From assembly GCA_036490215.1 (NCBI GenBank), contig DASXEH010000018.1, positions 62,001 to 126,000 of the forward strand: a stretch of DNA of 64,000 nt. Direction: 5' to 3'. The notes below the pieces were generated by a model. That model was not told where the DNA came from. It searched no databases and was given only the letters and a program-made list of their open reading frames with translations. Position 1 is the stretch's first letter. Each line of letters begins with the position of its first letter. Of this stretch, positions 34,154 through 43,158 are shown piece by piece. Both the position numbers and the translations under genes were made by a program. Origin of the DNA: JASHSH01 sp036490215 (lineage in GTDB: Bacteria; Pseudomonadota; Alphaproteobacteria; Rhodospirillales; Magnetospirillaceae).

Positions 34154-35158
34154 CTAAATATCCCCCTGTTGGGCAGTCTGCTCGTCCCGGGGATTCAAAA
34201 GCGTGTCGATGATGATCGCGAGCAGCAGAACGCATCCCTTGACGATGTTCTGCGAGGTATAGGCGATGTCCATCAGCGTCATGCCGTTGATCAGGATGCC
34301 GATCAGCACGGTTCCGGCGATGACGTTGCGTATGCCGCCCTTGCCGCCGGTGAGGCCGATTCCGCCGATCACCACGACCAGCAGGATGTCGTAGATCATC
34401 GTCGAATTGACGATCCGCATGCTCATGCTGGAGACCGAAGCAGCCGTCATCAGCCCGGCGCCGCAGGCGGTGACCGAGGCGAGGACATACTGCAGGACGG
34501 TGATGTGACGTACCGAAATGCCCGCCAGCCGCGCTGCATCGGGATTGTCGCCGAGCGCGTAAATGAAGCGCCCCCACGGCGTGAATTTCAGGAAGAGGTG
34601 GAAGAGAAGGGCGCAAAGACCAAAGATCAGCACCAGCGAAGGGACGCCCGCGATCTGGGTCGAGCCCACTTCGCGAAACAGCACCGCTTCTTTCGGGAGG
34701 TAGTTCACGTCTTTCGAGACCAGGAAGAAAAGGCCGAAGCCGTACACGGTGACGCCCATCGCCAGGGTGGTGAAAATCGCGGGCACATCGGCATAGGCGA
34801 TCAGCCAGCCTTGGATCAGGCCGATCGATGCGGCGATGCCGAGGCCGATCAGGATCGCGAGATAGGCCGGCATTCCGCCTGCGTAGAGGGTGATCAGGAA
34901 GGCGACCGAGATCACCATGGTCGGCACAATCGCGAGATCGATGCCGCGCCCGATCACCACGATCGACATGGCGAGCGCCAGCACACCCAGGATGGATACG
35001 CTGCGCATCAGCGAAACGACATTGCTGACCGAAAAGAAGCCGGGAGCGAGTCCCGCGAAAACGACGAACAAGACGCAAGCGGTCAGAGCAACGATATGCT
35101 CCTGCGTCGGGCGCCAATGCGGCCTTGCCCGGTCTGCAACCGCCCTCCCTTGGCTCAC
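34154..35158 (-). CDS. Ribose-type ABC transporter permease
   Basis: This RbsC-family permease has 334 residues and opens the cluster C operon. Signatures are VIGRGIDLAIVPTMV and VIGGIGLTGGKGGIRNV. It has about nine hydrophobic segments. It probably pairs with the fused permease-propeller at 30889-33009. The promoter lies in the 222-bp gap shared with the divergent GMC oxidoreductase, which contains a TTCTTGTAT element. Confidence 0.87.
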   Translation of the reverse strand: MSQGRAVADRARPHWRPTQEHIVALTACVLFVVFAGLAPGFFSVSNVVSLMRSVSILGVLALAMSIVVIGRGIDLAIVPTMVISVAFLITLYAGGMPAYLAILIGLGIAASIGLIQGWLIAYADVPAIFTTLAMGVTVYGFGLFFLVSKDVNYLPKEAVLFREVGSTQIAGVPSLVLIFGLCALLFHLFLKFTPWGRFIYALGDNPDAARLAGISVRHITVLQYVLASVTACGAGLMTAASVSSMSMRIVNSTMIYDILLVVVIGGIGLTGGKGGIRNVIAGTVLIGILINGMTLMDIAYTSQNIVKGCVLLLAIIIDTLLNPRDEQTAQQGDI

Positions 35159-35315
35159 CGCACCCCTCCGTTTTCGCCGCTCTTTGTGGCTGTTGTTCTT
35201 TTTGCGTCTATCTATCAGCCCGTGGCCGATCTGACGGTCAGGCCGGAATGCCGAGCCTCGTTAACGGGCGTTCGGCGCTTCGAGACTCATTATCGCAGGG
35301 GACGTCGAGCTGTCA

Positions 35316-35337
35316 ATATTCTTGTATGAGCGTATTA
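35316..35337. promoter_or_regulatory. Candidate GntR operator ATATTCTTGTAT
   Basis: ATATTCTTGTAT at 35316-35327 recurs exactly at 38379-38390. After four variable bases GT and, one base later, TTA also agree, giving 17 matches in 22 bases. TCTTGTATGA also occurs in the 47477-47486 site on the other strand. TTGTAT is a typical half-site for FCD-type GntR repressors. The site lies between divergent cluster C and the GMC oxidoreductase gene, 44 bp before the latter. An overlapping CGTATTACG palindrome is also present. Confidence 0.45.
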
Positions 35338-35380
35338 CGGTGATAGAATAAACGTAATAGGGACAAGGGAAATACCGCGA

Positions 35381-37015
35381 ATGTCTGAGGGTATCGATAC
35401 GTTCGACTATGTGGTGGTGGGGTCGGGAGCGGCCGGCTCGATCGTCGCGGCCCGGCTCGCTGAGGACGATCGGGCGACTGTGTGCGTTCTTGAGGCCGGT
35501 CCGTCGGACAAGAACCGCTATATCCACATTCCGGCGGGCTTCATCAAAACGCTGTTCGACCCAGCCTACACATGGCAGTTCCGCACCGAGGCGAGCCCTC
35601 ACATCGGCGGCCGTCAGATCGCGACGATCCAAGGCCGTGTCGTCGGCGGCTCAAGCTCGATCAACGGCATGATCTACAACCGCGGCTTGCCCAGTGACTT
35701 CAATCACTGGGCACAGCTCGGCAATCGCGGCTGGGGTTATGAAGACGTTCTGCCCTATTTCCGGCGCACGGAAAGACGCATCGGCTTCGGCGCGGATGGT
35801 GTCCGGGGCCGCGACGGCGCAATGCCTGTCACCGATATGGACTGGATTCACCCCGTGTCCGAAGCGTTCATCGCCGGTGCGGTGGGGATGGGGATTCCTC
35901 GCAACCCCGATTACAATAGCGGTGATCAGCCGGGTGTAGGCTATTTCCAGCGCACCATCCACCGCGGCAAACGCATCAGCGCCGCGCGGGCGTTCCTGTG
36001 GCCGGCGCTGCGCCGGGGTAATATCGATTTGCGCACTGAGGCGCGCGCCTGTTCGATCGTCTTCGATAAAGGGCGCGCTGTCGGCGTGCGCTATCTGAAT
36101 AGCCGCGGCGGCGCTTCAAGCGAAGTTAGGGCGCGGCGCGAAGTTGTTCTGTGCTGCGGCACCGCGAATTCGGCCCGCTTGCTGCAGGTATCCGGGGTGG
36201 GATCGGCGGATTTGCTGAACAGCCTTGGTGTTCCGGTGGTGCACGCGCTGGGCGGAGTCGGCGAGAAGCTCAAGGACCACTACTCGATCCGCTCGACCGT
36301 GCGTGCGAAGTCGAACGTCATTACCCTGAACGAGATCGCCCGCAATGTCCGTCTGGGTGTCCAAATCGCGCGTTGGGCCTTGGGGCGGCCGAGCATCCTC
36401 GCTGTGGTTCCGTCGCAGGTCTACGCGTTCTGGAAATCGGCGCCGCATCTGGAAGATACCGATCTCCAGTTCATGTTCACGCCAGGCAGTTACAAACAGG
36501 GCCGCAACTATGTGCTGGACGACTATCCCGGCATGACCTGCGGTGTCGAACCCCATCGGCCCGACAGCTTCGGTTATGTGCGCGCCCGTTCAACCGATGT
36601 CTTTGAGGATCCCATAATCCAGCCCAACTATCTGGCGGCTGAGACCGATCGCCGTACGATCGTGCTAGGGCTCAAGCTGGTGCGCCGCCTGCTGTCCACG
36701 CCGGAACTCGCGCGCTATGTCGAAGGCGAGATTCTGCCTGGGCCGCTGGTGCAAAACGACGACGAACTGTTGGACTACTGCCGTAACAACGGTTCTACCG
36801 GCTTCCATCTTGTCGGCACGTGCCGGATGGGCCCAGAAAGCGACCCGGGGGCCGTGGTGGATGACCGGCTGCGTGTTCACGGACTACGAGGATTGCGAGT
36901 CATCGACGCATCGATCATGCCGAATATTCCGTCGGCCAATACTTATGCATCCACCATGATGATCGGGGAAAAAGGAGCCGACTTGATCCGGCAGGATGCG
37001 AAGGCCGGAGCTTGA
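35381..37015 (+). CDS. GMC-family FAD oxidoreductase (alcohol/choline dehydrogenase-like)
   Basis: This flavoprotein of the glucose-methanol-choline family has 544 residues. The FAD motif is VVVGSGAAGSIVAARLAE near residue 11, followed by LEAGPSD. The first GMC signature appears in VVGGSSSINGMIYNRG. The active-site histidine is His476 in GSTGFHLVGTCRMG, and the C-terminal partner asparagine is in IPSANTYASTMMI. It is cytosolic and would oxidise an alcohol to an aldehyde or ketone. It is transcribed away from the cluster C importer and probably controlled by the same intergenic site. Confidence 0.88.
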   Translation: MSEGIDTFDYVVVGSGAAGSIVAARLAEDDRATVCVLEAGPSDKNRYIHIPAGFIKTLFDPAYTWQFRTEASPHIGGRQIATIQGRVVGGSSSINGMIYNRGLPSDFNHWAQLGNRGWGYEDVLPYFRRTERRIGFGADGVRGRDGAMPVTDMDWIHPVSEAFIAGAVGMGIPRNPDYNSGDQPGVGYFQRTIHRGKRISAARAFLWPALRRGNIDLRTEARACSIVFDKGRAVGVRYLNSRGGASSEVRARREVVLCCGTANSARLLQVSGVGSADLLNSLGVPVVHALGGVGEKLKDHYSIRSTVRAKSNVITLNEIARNVRLGVQIARWALGRPSILAVVPSQVYAFWKSAPHLEDTDLQFMFTPGSYKQGRNYVLDDYPGMTCGVEPHRPDSFGYVRARSTDVFEDPIIQPNYLAAETDRRTIVLGLKLVRRLLSTPELARYVEGEILPGPLVQNDDELLDYCRNNGSTGFHLVGTCRMGPESDPGAVVDDRLRVHGLRGLRVIDASIMPNIPSANTYASTMMIGEKGADLIRQDAKAGA

Positions 37016-37035
37016 TGACCGGCTGCCCGGCTGCG

Positions 37036-37935
37036 TCAGCCCAGTTCAAGCCCGGCGAGTTTTTCCGACAGACGGGCGATCTCGGTGTGGTCATGGCCGG
37101 GACCGCACAGTTCGGCGGCCGACTTCCACATCTTCTGACACAAGGCGGAGAACGGCGCTTCCAATTCCATTTCCTCTGCGAGGCCGGTGGCGATGGTCAG
37201 GTCCTTGACCATCAGATCGAGGCCGAAGCCGGAACTGAACTTTCGCGACAGGATGAATTGCTTGAGCTTCTTCTGGGTCGAATTGTTCATCCCCGTCGAA
37301 ACATTGAGCACGTCCACCATGAGCGCCGGATCGAGTCCGAATTTCTTGCCGATCAGGAGAACCTCGACGGTCGCAAGAAGTCCAGCGGCCGAAGCGAGGT
37401 TGTTCAGTGCCTTCATCGCATGTGCCGATCCGATATCGCCTGTGCGCAGGATCGACGTCCCCATGCAACGAAGCACCGGCTCAACGCGATCGATGATCTC
37501 CAAAGGGCCGCCGGCCATGATGGTCAATTCGCCGGTGCGCGCCCGTGGCACGCCGCCGGAGACGGGGGCGTCGATCAGGCTCCCCCCGGCCTGGCGCACG
37601 GCTTCGGCAATCCGCTGCGTCTCGGCGGGGATGCCGGAACTCATCTCGATCACGATGGTCCCCGGACGCAGAGCGGCACAGGCTCCGGCATCGCCTCCCA
37701 TGACCTGCGCGACGATCGCGCTGGTTGGCAGCATCGTAATCAGAATATCGGCGCCACGCGCGACATCCGTGGGCGTTTCCGCGGCTGTCGCCCCGATATC
37801 GGCAGCGAAGGCCTGCGCTCGCTCCTGCGATGCGTCTTCCACGATCAACTTGTGTCCGGCCGCGACCAACCGTGCCGCCATGGGCCAGCCCATCGCGCCA
37901 AGGCCGATGAAGCCGATGCTGGACATCGCGGTCAT
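37036..37935 (-). CDS. 3-hydroxyisobutyrate dehydrogenase-family enzyme
   Basis: This protein of 299 residues is a beta-hydroxyacid dehydrogenase (MmsB/GarR/GlxR family). The NAD motif is IGFIGLGAMGWPMAARL, the substrate loop is DAPVSGGVPRARTG, and the catalytic lysine is in SAHAMKALNN. Its ATG overlaps the stop codon of the CMD-like gene by 4 bp; an ATG at 37926 is an alternative start. The same gene pair, in the same order, occurs at 51531-52848. It would oxidise a beta-hydroxy acid to the semialdehyde, which mmsA could take further. Confidence 0.88.
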   Translation of the reverse strand: MTAMSSIGFIGLGAMGWPMAARLVAAGHKLIVEDASQERAQAFAADIGATAAETPTDVARGADILITMLPTSAIVAQVMGGDAGACAALRPGTIVIEMSSGIPAETQRIAEAVRQAGGSLIDAPVSGGVPRARTGELTIMAGGPLEIIDRVEPVLRCMGTSILRTGDIGSAHAMKALNNLASAAGLLATVEVLLIGKKFGLDPALMVDVLNVSTGMNNSTQKKLKQFILSRKFSSGFGLDLMVKDLTIATGLAEEMELEAPFSALCQKMWKSAAELCGPGHDHTEIARLSEKLAGLELG

Positions 37936-38354
37936 TCGGCGGGCGAAGCCTTCGGCAGGGCTCCCATTTCCTTCAGCGTCTGATGCGCCACCTTGAACGC
38001 ATCAAGGCCGGCGGGAATACCGCAGTAGATCGTGGCCTGCAACAGCACTTCTTTGATCTCATCCACCGTCACGCCATTGGCGAGCGCACCGCGGACATGC
38101 ATTTTGATTTCGGCCGGCCTGTTGAGGGCGGTGAGCATGCCCAGGTTGACGAGGCTGCGCGCTCTGCGATCCAGGCCTTCCCGCGCCCAGGTGTATCCCC
38201 AGCACCAGGTGGTCGTGACTTCCTGAAACGTCATCATAAAATCGTCTGCGGACGCCAGAGACGTATCGACATAGTCCGAGCCCAGAACCTCGCGCCGGAT
38301 TTTAAGTCCCTGATCGAAAAGGTCGTTAGGCGTGCTTGGCCCGCGTGCAGCCAT
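37932..38354 (-). CDS. Carboxymuconolactone decarboxylase-family protein
   Basis: This small helical protein (140 residues) is of the CMD/AhpD family, closest in layout to 4-carboxymuconolactone decarboxylase PcaC. Visible are DRRARSLVNLGMLTALNR and LANGVTVDEIKEVLLQATIYCGIPAGLDAF. It is a paralogue of the protein at 51531-51941. The real substrate is unlikely to be carboxymuconolactone, because no other protocatechuate gene is nearby. In both copies it is followed by a hydroxyisobutyrate-dehydrogenase-like gene, which suggests successive steps. Confidence 0.85.
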   Translation of the reverse strand: MAARGPSTPNDLFDQGLKIRREVLGSDYVDTSLASADDFMMTFQEVTTTWCWGYTWAREGLDRRARSLVNLGMLTALNRPAEIKMHVRGALANGVTVDEIKEVLLQATIYCGIPAGLDAFKVAHQTLKEMGALPKASPAE

Positions 38355-38378
38355 GGTCTCGCTCCCGTCGCTCAGTTG

Positions 38379-38400
38379 ATATTCTTGTATTACTGTCTTA
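38379..38400. promoter_or_regulatory. Candidate GntR operator ATATTCTTGTAT
   Basis: This is the second copy of the 12-mer found at 35316-35327, with the same GT and TTA downstream. It lies in the 85-bp gap between the divergent CMD-like gene and the serine hydrolase gene and could control both. An ACTGTCTTATAG stretch adjoins it and resembles the CTGTCTG elements at 45551 and 47428. Confidence 0.45.
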
Positions 38401-38439
38401 TAGTCGTCTCGTCAATAAAGATGAAAATGGAAGTGAGCC

Positions 38440-39594
38440 ATGACACGGGATGCGGGTAGGCAGTCTCCAATAATTGACGGCGCCGTCGATTCCCGCTTCG
38501 AGGCTGTGCGCGCCGCGTTTGCCGATAATTTTGCGCGCGGCGAAGAGGTCGGGGCGTCTTGCGCGGTCGTCATCGATGGTCGTCTTGTCGTCGATTTGTG
38601 GGGCGGTCACCTGGATGCGACCGGGGGCGCGACCTGGAATAGAGAAACCATCGTCAACATGATGTCGGTGGCGAAAGGGATTGCCGCACTCGTCGTTCAT
38701 ATGCTGGTCGAACGCGGGCAGCTCGATCTGGATCGGCCAGTCGCCGCCTATTGGCCGGAATTTGCCCAAGCGGGGAAGGAGACGGTTCTCGTCCGCCATC
38801 TCCTCGATCACCGGGCCGGCTTGGAGGTGCTTGCCGAGCCGCTTTGGCCAGGCTCCGTCTACGAATGGAACGTCATGATAGGCGCGCTCGAGCGGCAAGC
38901 GCCTTTACACGAACCGGGTACGTTTCCCGCATACCATACGGTCACGATGTCGTTCCTGGTGGGAGAGATCGTTCGACGCGTCACCGGCAAATCGTATGGC
39001 CGTGTATTGCGCGATCTGGTGACCGGACCGCTGGGACTCGACTATCACGTCTCGCTTCCTCGTCCTGAGCATCATCGCTGTGCCCGCTTTTTGAAATGGT
39101 CAGGCTACAACGAGCCGGGCAAAGGAAGCGATGGGCCGAGTGCTTTTCTGGTCAAGGCCTGGGCCCAGTTCGATCCCGCGAACGACGACGACTACAACAG
39201 CGCCCAGTTCAAATTGGCCGAAATCCCCGGCGTCAATGGCCACGGCAATGCCCGAGCCATCGCCACTCTTTATGCCGAACTCGCTCGTGGGGGCGGCAAG
39301 CTGATCAGCGCTCCGGCATTAGCGCGGGCCACGGAAGTGCAATGGTCTGCGACCGAACCGGTGCTGAGCCATAACTACCGCATGGGTCTCGGCTTTACGC
39401 TGAATAGCCCGGACGCCTATATGGGTCCCAACCCTGGGGCCTTTGGCCATGTCGGTGCTGGCGGTTCGACAGGCTTGTGCGATCCGGCGGCGGGCATCGG
39501 CTTCTCCTATGCGATGAATCTGATGCGTCCCAACCGTGACAACGGGCCGCGCGCGCGGCGCTTGCTCGACGCTCTCTACTCCTGCCTATCGTAA
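38440..39594 (+). CDS. Serine hydrolase of the beta-lactamase/esterase EstB family
   Basis: This protein of 384 residues has the class C beta-lactamase fold (PF00144). The nucleophile motif SxxK is Ser76-Val-Ala-Lys79 in MMSVAKGIAAL. The tyrosine motif is in FPAYHTVTMSFLVGEIVRR, and the third motif in FGHVGAGGSTG. There is no signal peptide, which argues for a cytosolic esterase or lactonase rather than antibiotic resistance. It is the first gene of a + strand run with a metallo-hydrolase and an SDR, and lies divergent to the CMD-like gene. Confidence 0.85.
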   Translation: MTRDAGRQSPIIDGAVDSRFEAVRAAFADNFARGEEVGASCAVVIDGRLVVDLWGGHLDATGGATWNRETIVNMMSVAKGIAALVVHMLVERGQLDLDRPVAAYWPEFAQAGKETVLVRHLLDHRAGLEVLAEPLWPGSVYEWNVMIGALERQAPLHEPGTFPAYHTVTMSFLVGEIVRRVTGKSYGRVLRDLVTGPLGLDYHVSLPRPEHHRCARFLKWSGYNEPGKGSDGPSAFLVKAWAQFDPANDDDYNSAQFKLAEIPGVNGHGNARAIATLYAELARGGGKLISAPALARATEVQWSATEPVLSHNYRMGLGFTLNSPDAYMGPNPGAFGHVGAGGSTGLCDPAAGIGFSYAMNLMRPNRDNGPRARRLLDALYSCLS

Positions 39595-39637
39595 CGGCGA
39601 TTTCGCGTGCGGCCTGTTGAAGGAAGGAACCGCTAGC

Positions 39638-40468
39638 ATGGCCGAGCCAGTCTATCAGGTCTTCGCGTTGCGCTACGGAACCTCGGGTCCGCGCGAGCGC
39701 CGGGAGAATTTCATTTTCGCCGATGCTCATGAAGCCGGCGTACCGCTGGATTACTATGTATGGGTGATCCGCAACGAGCATCGCACGATCGTCGTCGATA
39801 CCGGTTTCAATGCAGAAAGTGCGGGACGCCGCGGACGCCGTATGGTGACGGAGCCGGTCGTATTGCTGAAGGCGCTAGGCATCGACGGGGCCGCGGTCAG
39901 TGATGTGGTCATCACCCACCTCCACTACGACCATGCCGGCAATCTCGGCGCCTTCGCGAAGGCGCGCTTCCATATGCAGGACGACGAGATGGCCTATGCC
40001 ACGGGCCGCCATATGGCTCATGCCTGCCTCGTCCAGCCGTTCGATGTCGAGGACGTCGTCGCCGCCGTACGGCACGTCCATGCCGGGCGGGTTAGCTTCC
40101 ACAAGGGATCGGAAGAGATCGCGCCGGGCGTCGAGCTTCATCGCGTCGGCGGTCATACGGACGGCCTTCAGATCGTACGCGTGCGCACAGCCGGAGGTTG
40201 GCTGGTGCTGGCTTCCGATGCTCTGCATTTCGCCGAGAATCGGCTGAGCAGAAATCCGTTCCCGCTCGTCTTCCATGTGGGCGAGATGATGGAAGGTTTC
40301 CGCCTTTGTGAGCGCCTTGCCGATGGCGAGGATCGCGTTATCCCTGGCCATGATCCAGCGGTGTTGGCGAAATGGTCGCATGTCAACGGCCATGCAGACA
40401 TCGTGCGCGTGGATTTGGATCCGCTTCATGTGGGTTGGACGAATGAGGCGGCAAAAGCGCCGCGATAG
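39638..40468 (+). CDS. Metallo-beta-lactamase-fold hydrolase (lactonase-like)
   Basis: From ATG 39638 (AAGGAAGG ribosome site) this protein has 276 residues. The zinc motif HxHxDH is His94, His96, Asp98, His99 in VITHLHYDHAGN. Later ligands are in VGGHTDGLQIV, VLASDALHF and VIPGHDPAV. The arrangement matches the N-acyl-homoserine lactonase-like group. The extended frame from 39536 lies within the end of the esterase gene and is rejected. It is one of three such hydrolases in the window. Confidence 0.83.
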   Translation: MAEPVYQVFALRYGTSGPRERRENFIFADAHEAGVPLDYYVWVIRNEHRTIVVDTGFNAESAGRRGRRMVTEPVVLLKALGIDGAAVSDVVITHLHYDHAGNLGAFAKARFHMQDDEMAYATGRHMAHACLVQPFDVEDVVAAVRHVHAGRVSFHKGSEEIAPGVELHRVGGHTDGLQIVRVRTAGGWLVLASDALHFAENRLSRNPFPLVFHVGEMMEGFRLCERLADGEDRVIPGHDPAVLAKWSHVNGHADIVRVDLDPLHVGWTNEAAKAPR

Positions 40469-40479
40469 GAACGATCGGA

Positions 40480-41262
40480 ATGGCAGAGGAACCGGGGATG
40501 GAATTTCAGGGCAGGAGCGTCATCGTCACAGGCGGGGCCGGTGGTATCGGCGTTGAGATCGTCAAGCGCTTCGCGGCCTTGGGCGCGCGCGTTCTGGTCG
40601 CTGACCGCGATGGCGCCGGTGCCGAGGGTGTGGCGAAAGCGATCCGCGAGATGGGCGGAACCGCCGAAGCCACGGAGACCGACATCTCGAATTCAGCGGC
40701 ATGCGATGCGACGGTGGCGCGCGCCGTGGACCATTTCGGTGGGCTCGACATTCTGGTCAACAATGCGGCCATCGGGGTCTTCAAGGACCTGGCTGAGACG
40801 ACCGATACGGAGTGGAATAGTCTGCTGGCGACAATATTATCCGGAACTTTCTATATGTCGCGTGCGGCGCTGCGGGTGATGAAAAGCAATGCCGACGGCC
40901 GTATTATCAACATGGCTTCGGCCGCCGGTGTACGGGGGCTGACGAAACGAGGGGCATACGGGGCGGCAAAAGGCGGTGTGGTGGCCCTGACACGGGCCAT
41001 GGCGATCGAGGTCGGCGGACGCGGCATTACCGTCAATGCGATCGCGCCGGGCCCAGTCGAAACCCCGCTGGTCCGCAGTCACACGCCGGCTCTTCGGCAG
41101 GCCTGGCTCCGGCTGCTGGCGGTGCGTCGCTATGCCCAACCCTCGGAGATTGCTGCGGCGGTGCTTTATGTCAGTTCGCGCGAGGCTGCCTATCTCACGG
41201 GACAGACGATCAATGTCGATGGCGGCTTTACCGCTGGCGCAAGTCTCGATACACAGGAATAA
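40480..41262 (+). CDS. Short-chain dehydrogenase/reductase
   Basis: This protein of 260 residues is a classical SDR. The cofactor motif is VTGGAGGIGVEIVKRF, followed by the NNAAIG motif. The catalytic residues are the serine in NMASAAGV and Tyr/Lys in GAYGAAKGG. ATG 40498 (MEFQGRSVIV), preceded by GAGGAACCGGGG, is an equally good or better start. The stop codon lies directly before a strong terminator, ending the esterase-hydrolase-SDR transcript. Confidence 0.88.
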   Translation: MAEEPGMEFQGRSVIVTGGAGGIGVEIVKRFAALGARVLVADRDGAGAEGVAKAIREMGGTAEATETDISNSAACDATVARAVDHFGGLDILVNNAAIGVFKDLAETTDTEWNSLLATILSGTFYMSRAALRVMKSNADGRIINMASAAGVRGLTKRGAYGAAKGGVVALTRAMAIEVGGRGITVNAIAPGPVETPLVRSHTPALRQAWLRLLAVRRYAQPSEIAAAVLYVSSREAAYLTGQTINVDGGFTAGASLDTQE

Positions 41263-41292
41263 TCGTAGATGGGTGACATATCTACGATTTTT
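41261..41292 (+). terminator. Rho-independent terminator after SDR gene
   Basis: AATCGTAGAT at 41261-41270 pairs perfectly with ATCTACGATT at 41280-41289 around a 9-nt loop. The end of the stem runs into five T residues (41288-41292). The first two bases of the stem belong to the SDR stop codon. Confidence 0.75.
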
Positions 41293-41346
41293 CGGGGGGC
41301 CGGCTGATTGTTTGCGCGGCCAAACGTGGGGTGCGGGTAAGAGCGA

Positions 41347-42006
41347 ATGACCAGTTTAAAAGTGACCTCGATCGCTGCTCCGCTGCGCCAGCAAGTCGCC
41401 GAGAATATCCGCACCGCCATGCTGTCCGGCCGCTTCAAGCCCGGAGCGCGGCTGATCGAGCGCGAATTGTGCGATATGATGGGCGTGAGCCGTACGGCAG
41501 TACGGGAGGCGCTGCGCCAGCTCGAGTCCGAAGGCCTGGTCGAGAATATCGCAAACCGTGGCCCGATCGTCGCTCGTATCACGAGAGTTGATGCGATCGG
41601 CATTTACGAGATGCGTGGCGTCATAGAGGGGCTCGTGGGCCGGCTCTTCACCGCGCGCGCAACCGACCAACAAGTGCGTCAATTGCGGGCCATCGTCGAT
41701 CGGCTGACGAAAGCCTATGAAGGTGCTGACGTGGCTCGGCTGCTCAAGGTGAAGACCGAGTTCTACGCCAAATTGCTGGAAGGGGCGGGCAATGCAACGG
41801 CCGACGCCATGCTGCGTATGATCCATACGCGGGCGAATTTCCTACGATCGGTCTCTTTGTCACAAGGGGACCGGAGAGAAGAAAGCAGCAAGGAAATCCG
41901 GCGTGTCATGGAATTGATTGAGGCTCGAGCATCGGACCGCGTAGAGCGCGCGATGCAGGAGCACGTGGAGAAAGCGGCCGTAGCTGCCCTTCAGGCGATC
42001 GAATAG
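41347..42006 (+). CDS. GntR-family regulator, FCD (FadR) subfamily
   Basis: This regulator has 219 residues. The N-terminal winged helix (residues 10-75) includes PLRQQVAENIRTAMLSGRF, quoted in part, and SRTAVREALRQLESEGLV. The C-terminal FCD effector domain (residues 85-212) ends with a helix containing AMQEHVEKAA. It resembles the second GntR protein at 52870-53673 throughout. It probably represses the genes of cluster D through TTGTAT-type operators. No such site was found directly in front of the gene itself. Confidence 0.87.
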   Translation: MTSLKVTSIAAPLRQQVAENIRTAMLSGRFKPGARLIERELCDMMGVSRTAVREALRQLESEGLVENIANRGPIVARITRVDAIGIYEMRGVIEGLVGRLFTARATDQQVRQLRAIVDRLTKAYEGADVARLLKVKTEFYAKLLEGAGNATADAMLRMIHTRANFLRSVSLSQGDRREESSKEIRRVMELIEARASDRVERAMQEHVEKAAVAALQAIE

Positions 42007-42046
42007 GCCGAAAGCGGCCGATATGCAGTGGAGAGCCGGCCGGGCT

Positions 42047-42367
42047 TTAGGCTTTGTTAGTCGTCTCCAGCAGGACGGCGGCTGCCGTCATCGCAGAGGG
42101 CCAACCGCTGTAGAAGGCCAAATGTGTGATGACCTCGGCGATTTCAGCCTGGGTCAGTCCATTCTTCTGCCCCAGAAGAATATGATCGGGCAGCGGTTCA
42201 GTCCGGCCGCTGGCGATCAGCGCCGCGATCGTGATCAGGCTGCGGTCGCGCTTGGATAGGCCTTTGCGTTCCCAGATCTCGCCGAAGAGGACATTGTCGG
42301 TATAGCCGACCAGATCCGGCACGACCGGTTTCACACGCTCTTTCAAAGTCCGTTTCGGTTCAGTCAT
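42047..42367 (-). CDS. Carboxymuconolactone decarboxylase-family protein, short
   Basis: This protein of 106 residues belongs to the CMD/AhpD family (RDRSLITIAALIASGR, then NGLTQAEIAEVITHLAFYSGWPSAM). The AhpD CxxC redox motif is absent, so peroxidase function is unlikely. It is shorter than, and different from, the two PcaC-like paralogues in the window. It converges on the GntR gene and is the last gene of the - strand run beginning at 45377. Confidence 0.83.
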   Translation of the reverse strand: MTEPKRTLKERVKPVVPDLVGYTDNVLFGEIWERKGLSKRDRSLITIAALIASGRTEPLPDHILLGQKNGLTQAEIAEVITHLAFYSGWPSAMTAAAVLLETTNKA

Positions 42368-42387
42368 CGCTCATACTCCTCATGATT

Positions 42388-43146
42388 TTACTGCCAGACT
42401 GCACCGCCATCGACCGTGTAGAGCGATGAGGTGACGAAAGAGGACTCCGCCGATAGAAGAAACTCTATTACGGCCGCGACTTCCGCAGGCTCGCCGTAAC
42501 GGCCCATAGGATTGCCAGCAGCGTTAGCCTTGCGGGCCTGGGTGGCGTTACCCGTCGCGTCGTCGATCCGGCGCATCATATCGGTGTTGATCACGCCGGG
42601 CAGGACGGCATTGACGCGGATGCCGTGCGATGCAGCTTCGACGGCGGCGACTTTGGTAAGGCCGGCGACAGCGTGCTTGGACATGATATACGCGCCGAGC
42701 TTCGGCAGACCCCAGATAGCGGCGAGGGATGCCGTGTTGACGATCGAGCCGAATCCCTGCTTCTTCATCTGGGGTAATACCGCTTTTAGGCCTAGAAATA
42801 CGCCGCGCACATTAATCGCGTAGACGCGATCGAAATCATCGACGCTGAGGTCTTCGATCAATGCCTGGCGGCCTTCGATGCCGGCATTGTTGGCGAAATA
42901 GTCGATCTGCCCGAATGCCTGGACGGTCTTGCGCACGTAATTCTCGGTGTCCTCGGCGCGTGATACGTCAGCCGTGATCTGCAGGACGCGTTCTGGATCT
43001 CCGCCGATATCAGTAGCGACCTTGGCCAGCCCCTTGGCGTCAACATCAACCAGTGTGACGTTCACGCCCTTCTTGATGAGACGTCGTGCCAGAGCGGCAC
43101 CGATCCCACCGGCGGCTCCGGTGACGATTGCGGTCCGTTGAGTCAT
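42388..43146 (-). CDS. Short-chain dehydrogenase/reductase
   Basis: This classical SDR has 252 residues. The cofactor motif is VTGAAGGIGAALARRL, followed by NNAGIEG. Catalytic residues are in NTASLAAIWG (Ser) and GAYIMSKHAV (Tyr, Lys). Asp in LVDVDAKG at the end of strand 2 favours NAD(H) over NADP(H). It would oxidise a secondary alcohol. It lies between the esterase and CMD-like genes on the same strand. Confidence 0.88.
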   Translation of the reverse strand: MTQRTAIVTGAAGGIGAALARRLIKKGVNVTLVDVDAKGLAKVATDIGGDPERVLQITADVSRAEDTENYVRKTVQAFGQIDYFANNAGIEGRQALIEDLSVDDFDRVYAINVRGVFLGLKAVLPQMKKQGFGSIVNTASLAAIWGLPKLGAYIMSKHAVAGLTKVAAVEAASHGIRVNAVLPGVINTDMMRRIDDATGNATQARKANAAGNPMGRYGEPAEVAAVIEFLLSAESSFVTSSLYTVDGGAVWQ

Positions 43147-43158
43147 GAATTTCGTCCT

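Noticed and set aside
34080..35117. 689-residue reading frame as a fused permease-binding protein
   Set aside because: The first 346 residues are an out-of-frame translation of the permease gene. The binding protein has its own ribosome site and signal peptide at 34079, unlike the real fusion at 30889-33009.
37932..38354. Protocatechuate (beta-ketoadipate) pathway
   Set aside because: CMD-like proteins are present, but no pcaB, pcaD, pcaG/H or pcaI/J-type gene is found in the window.
38440..39594. Antibiotic-resistance beta-lactamase
   Set aside because: There is no signal peptide, the motifs fit EstB-type esterases better, and the neighbours are catabolic.
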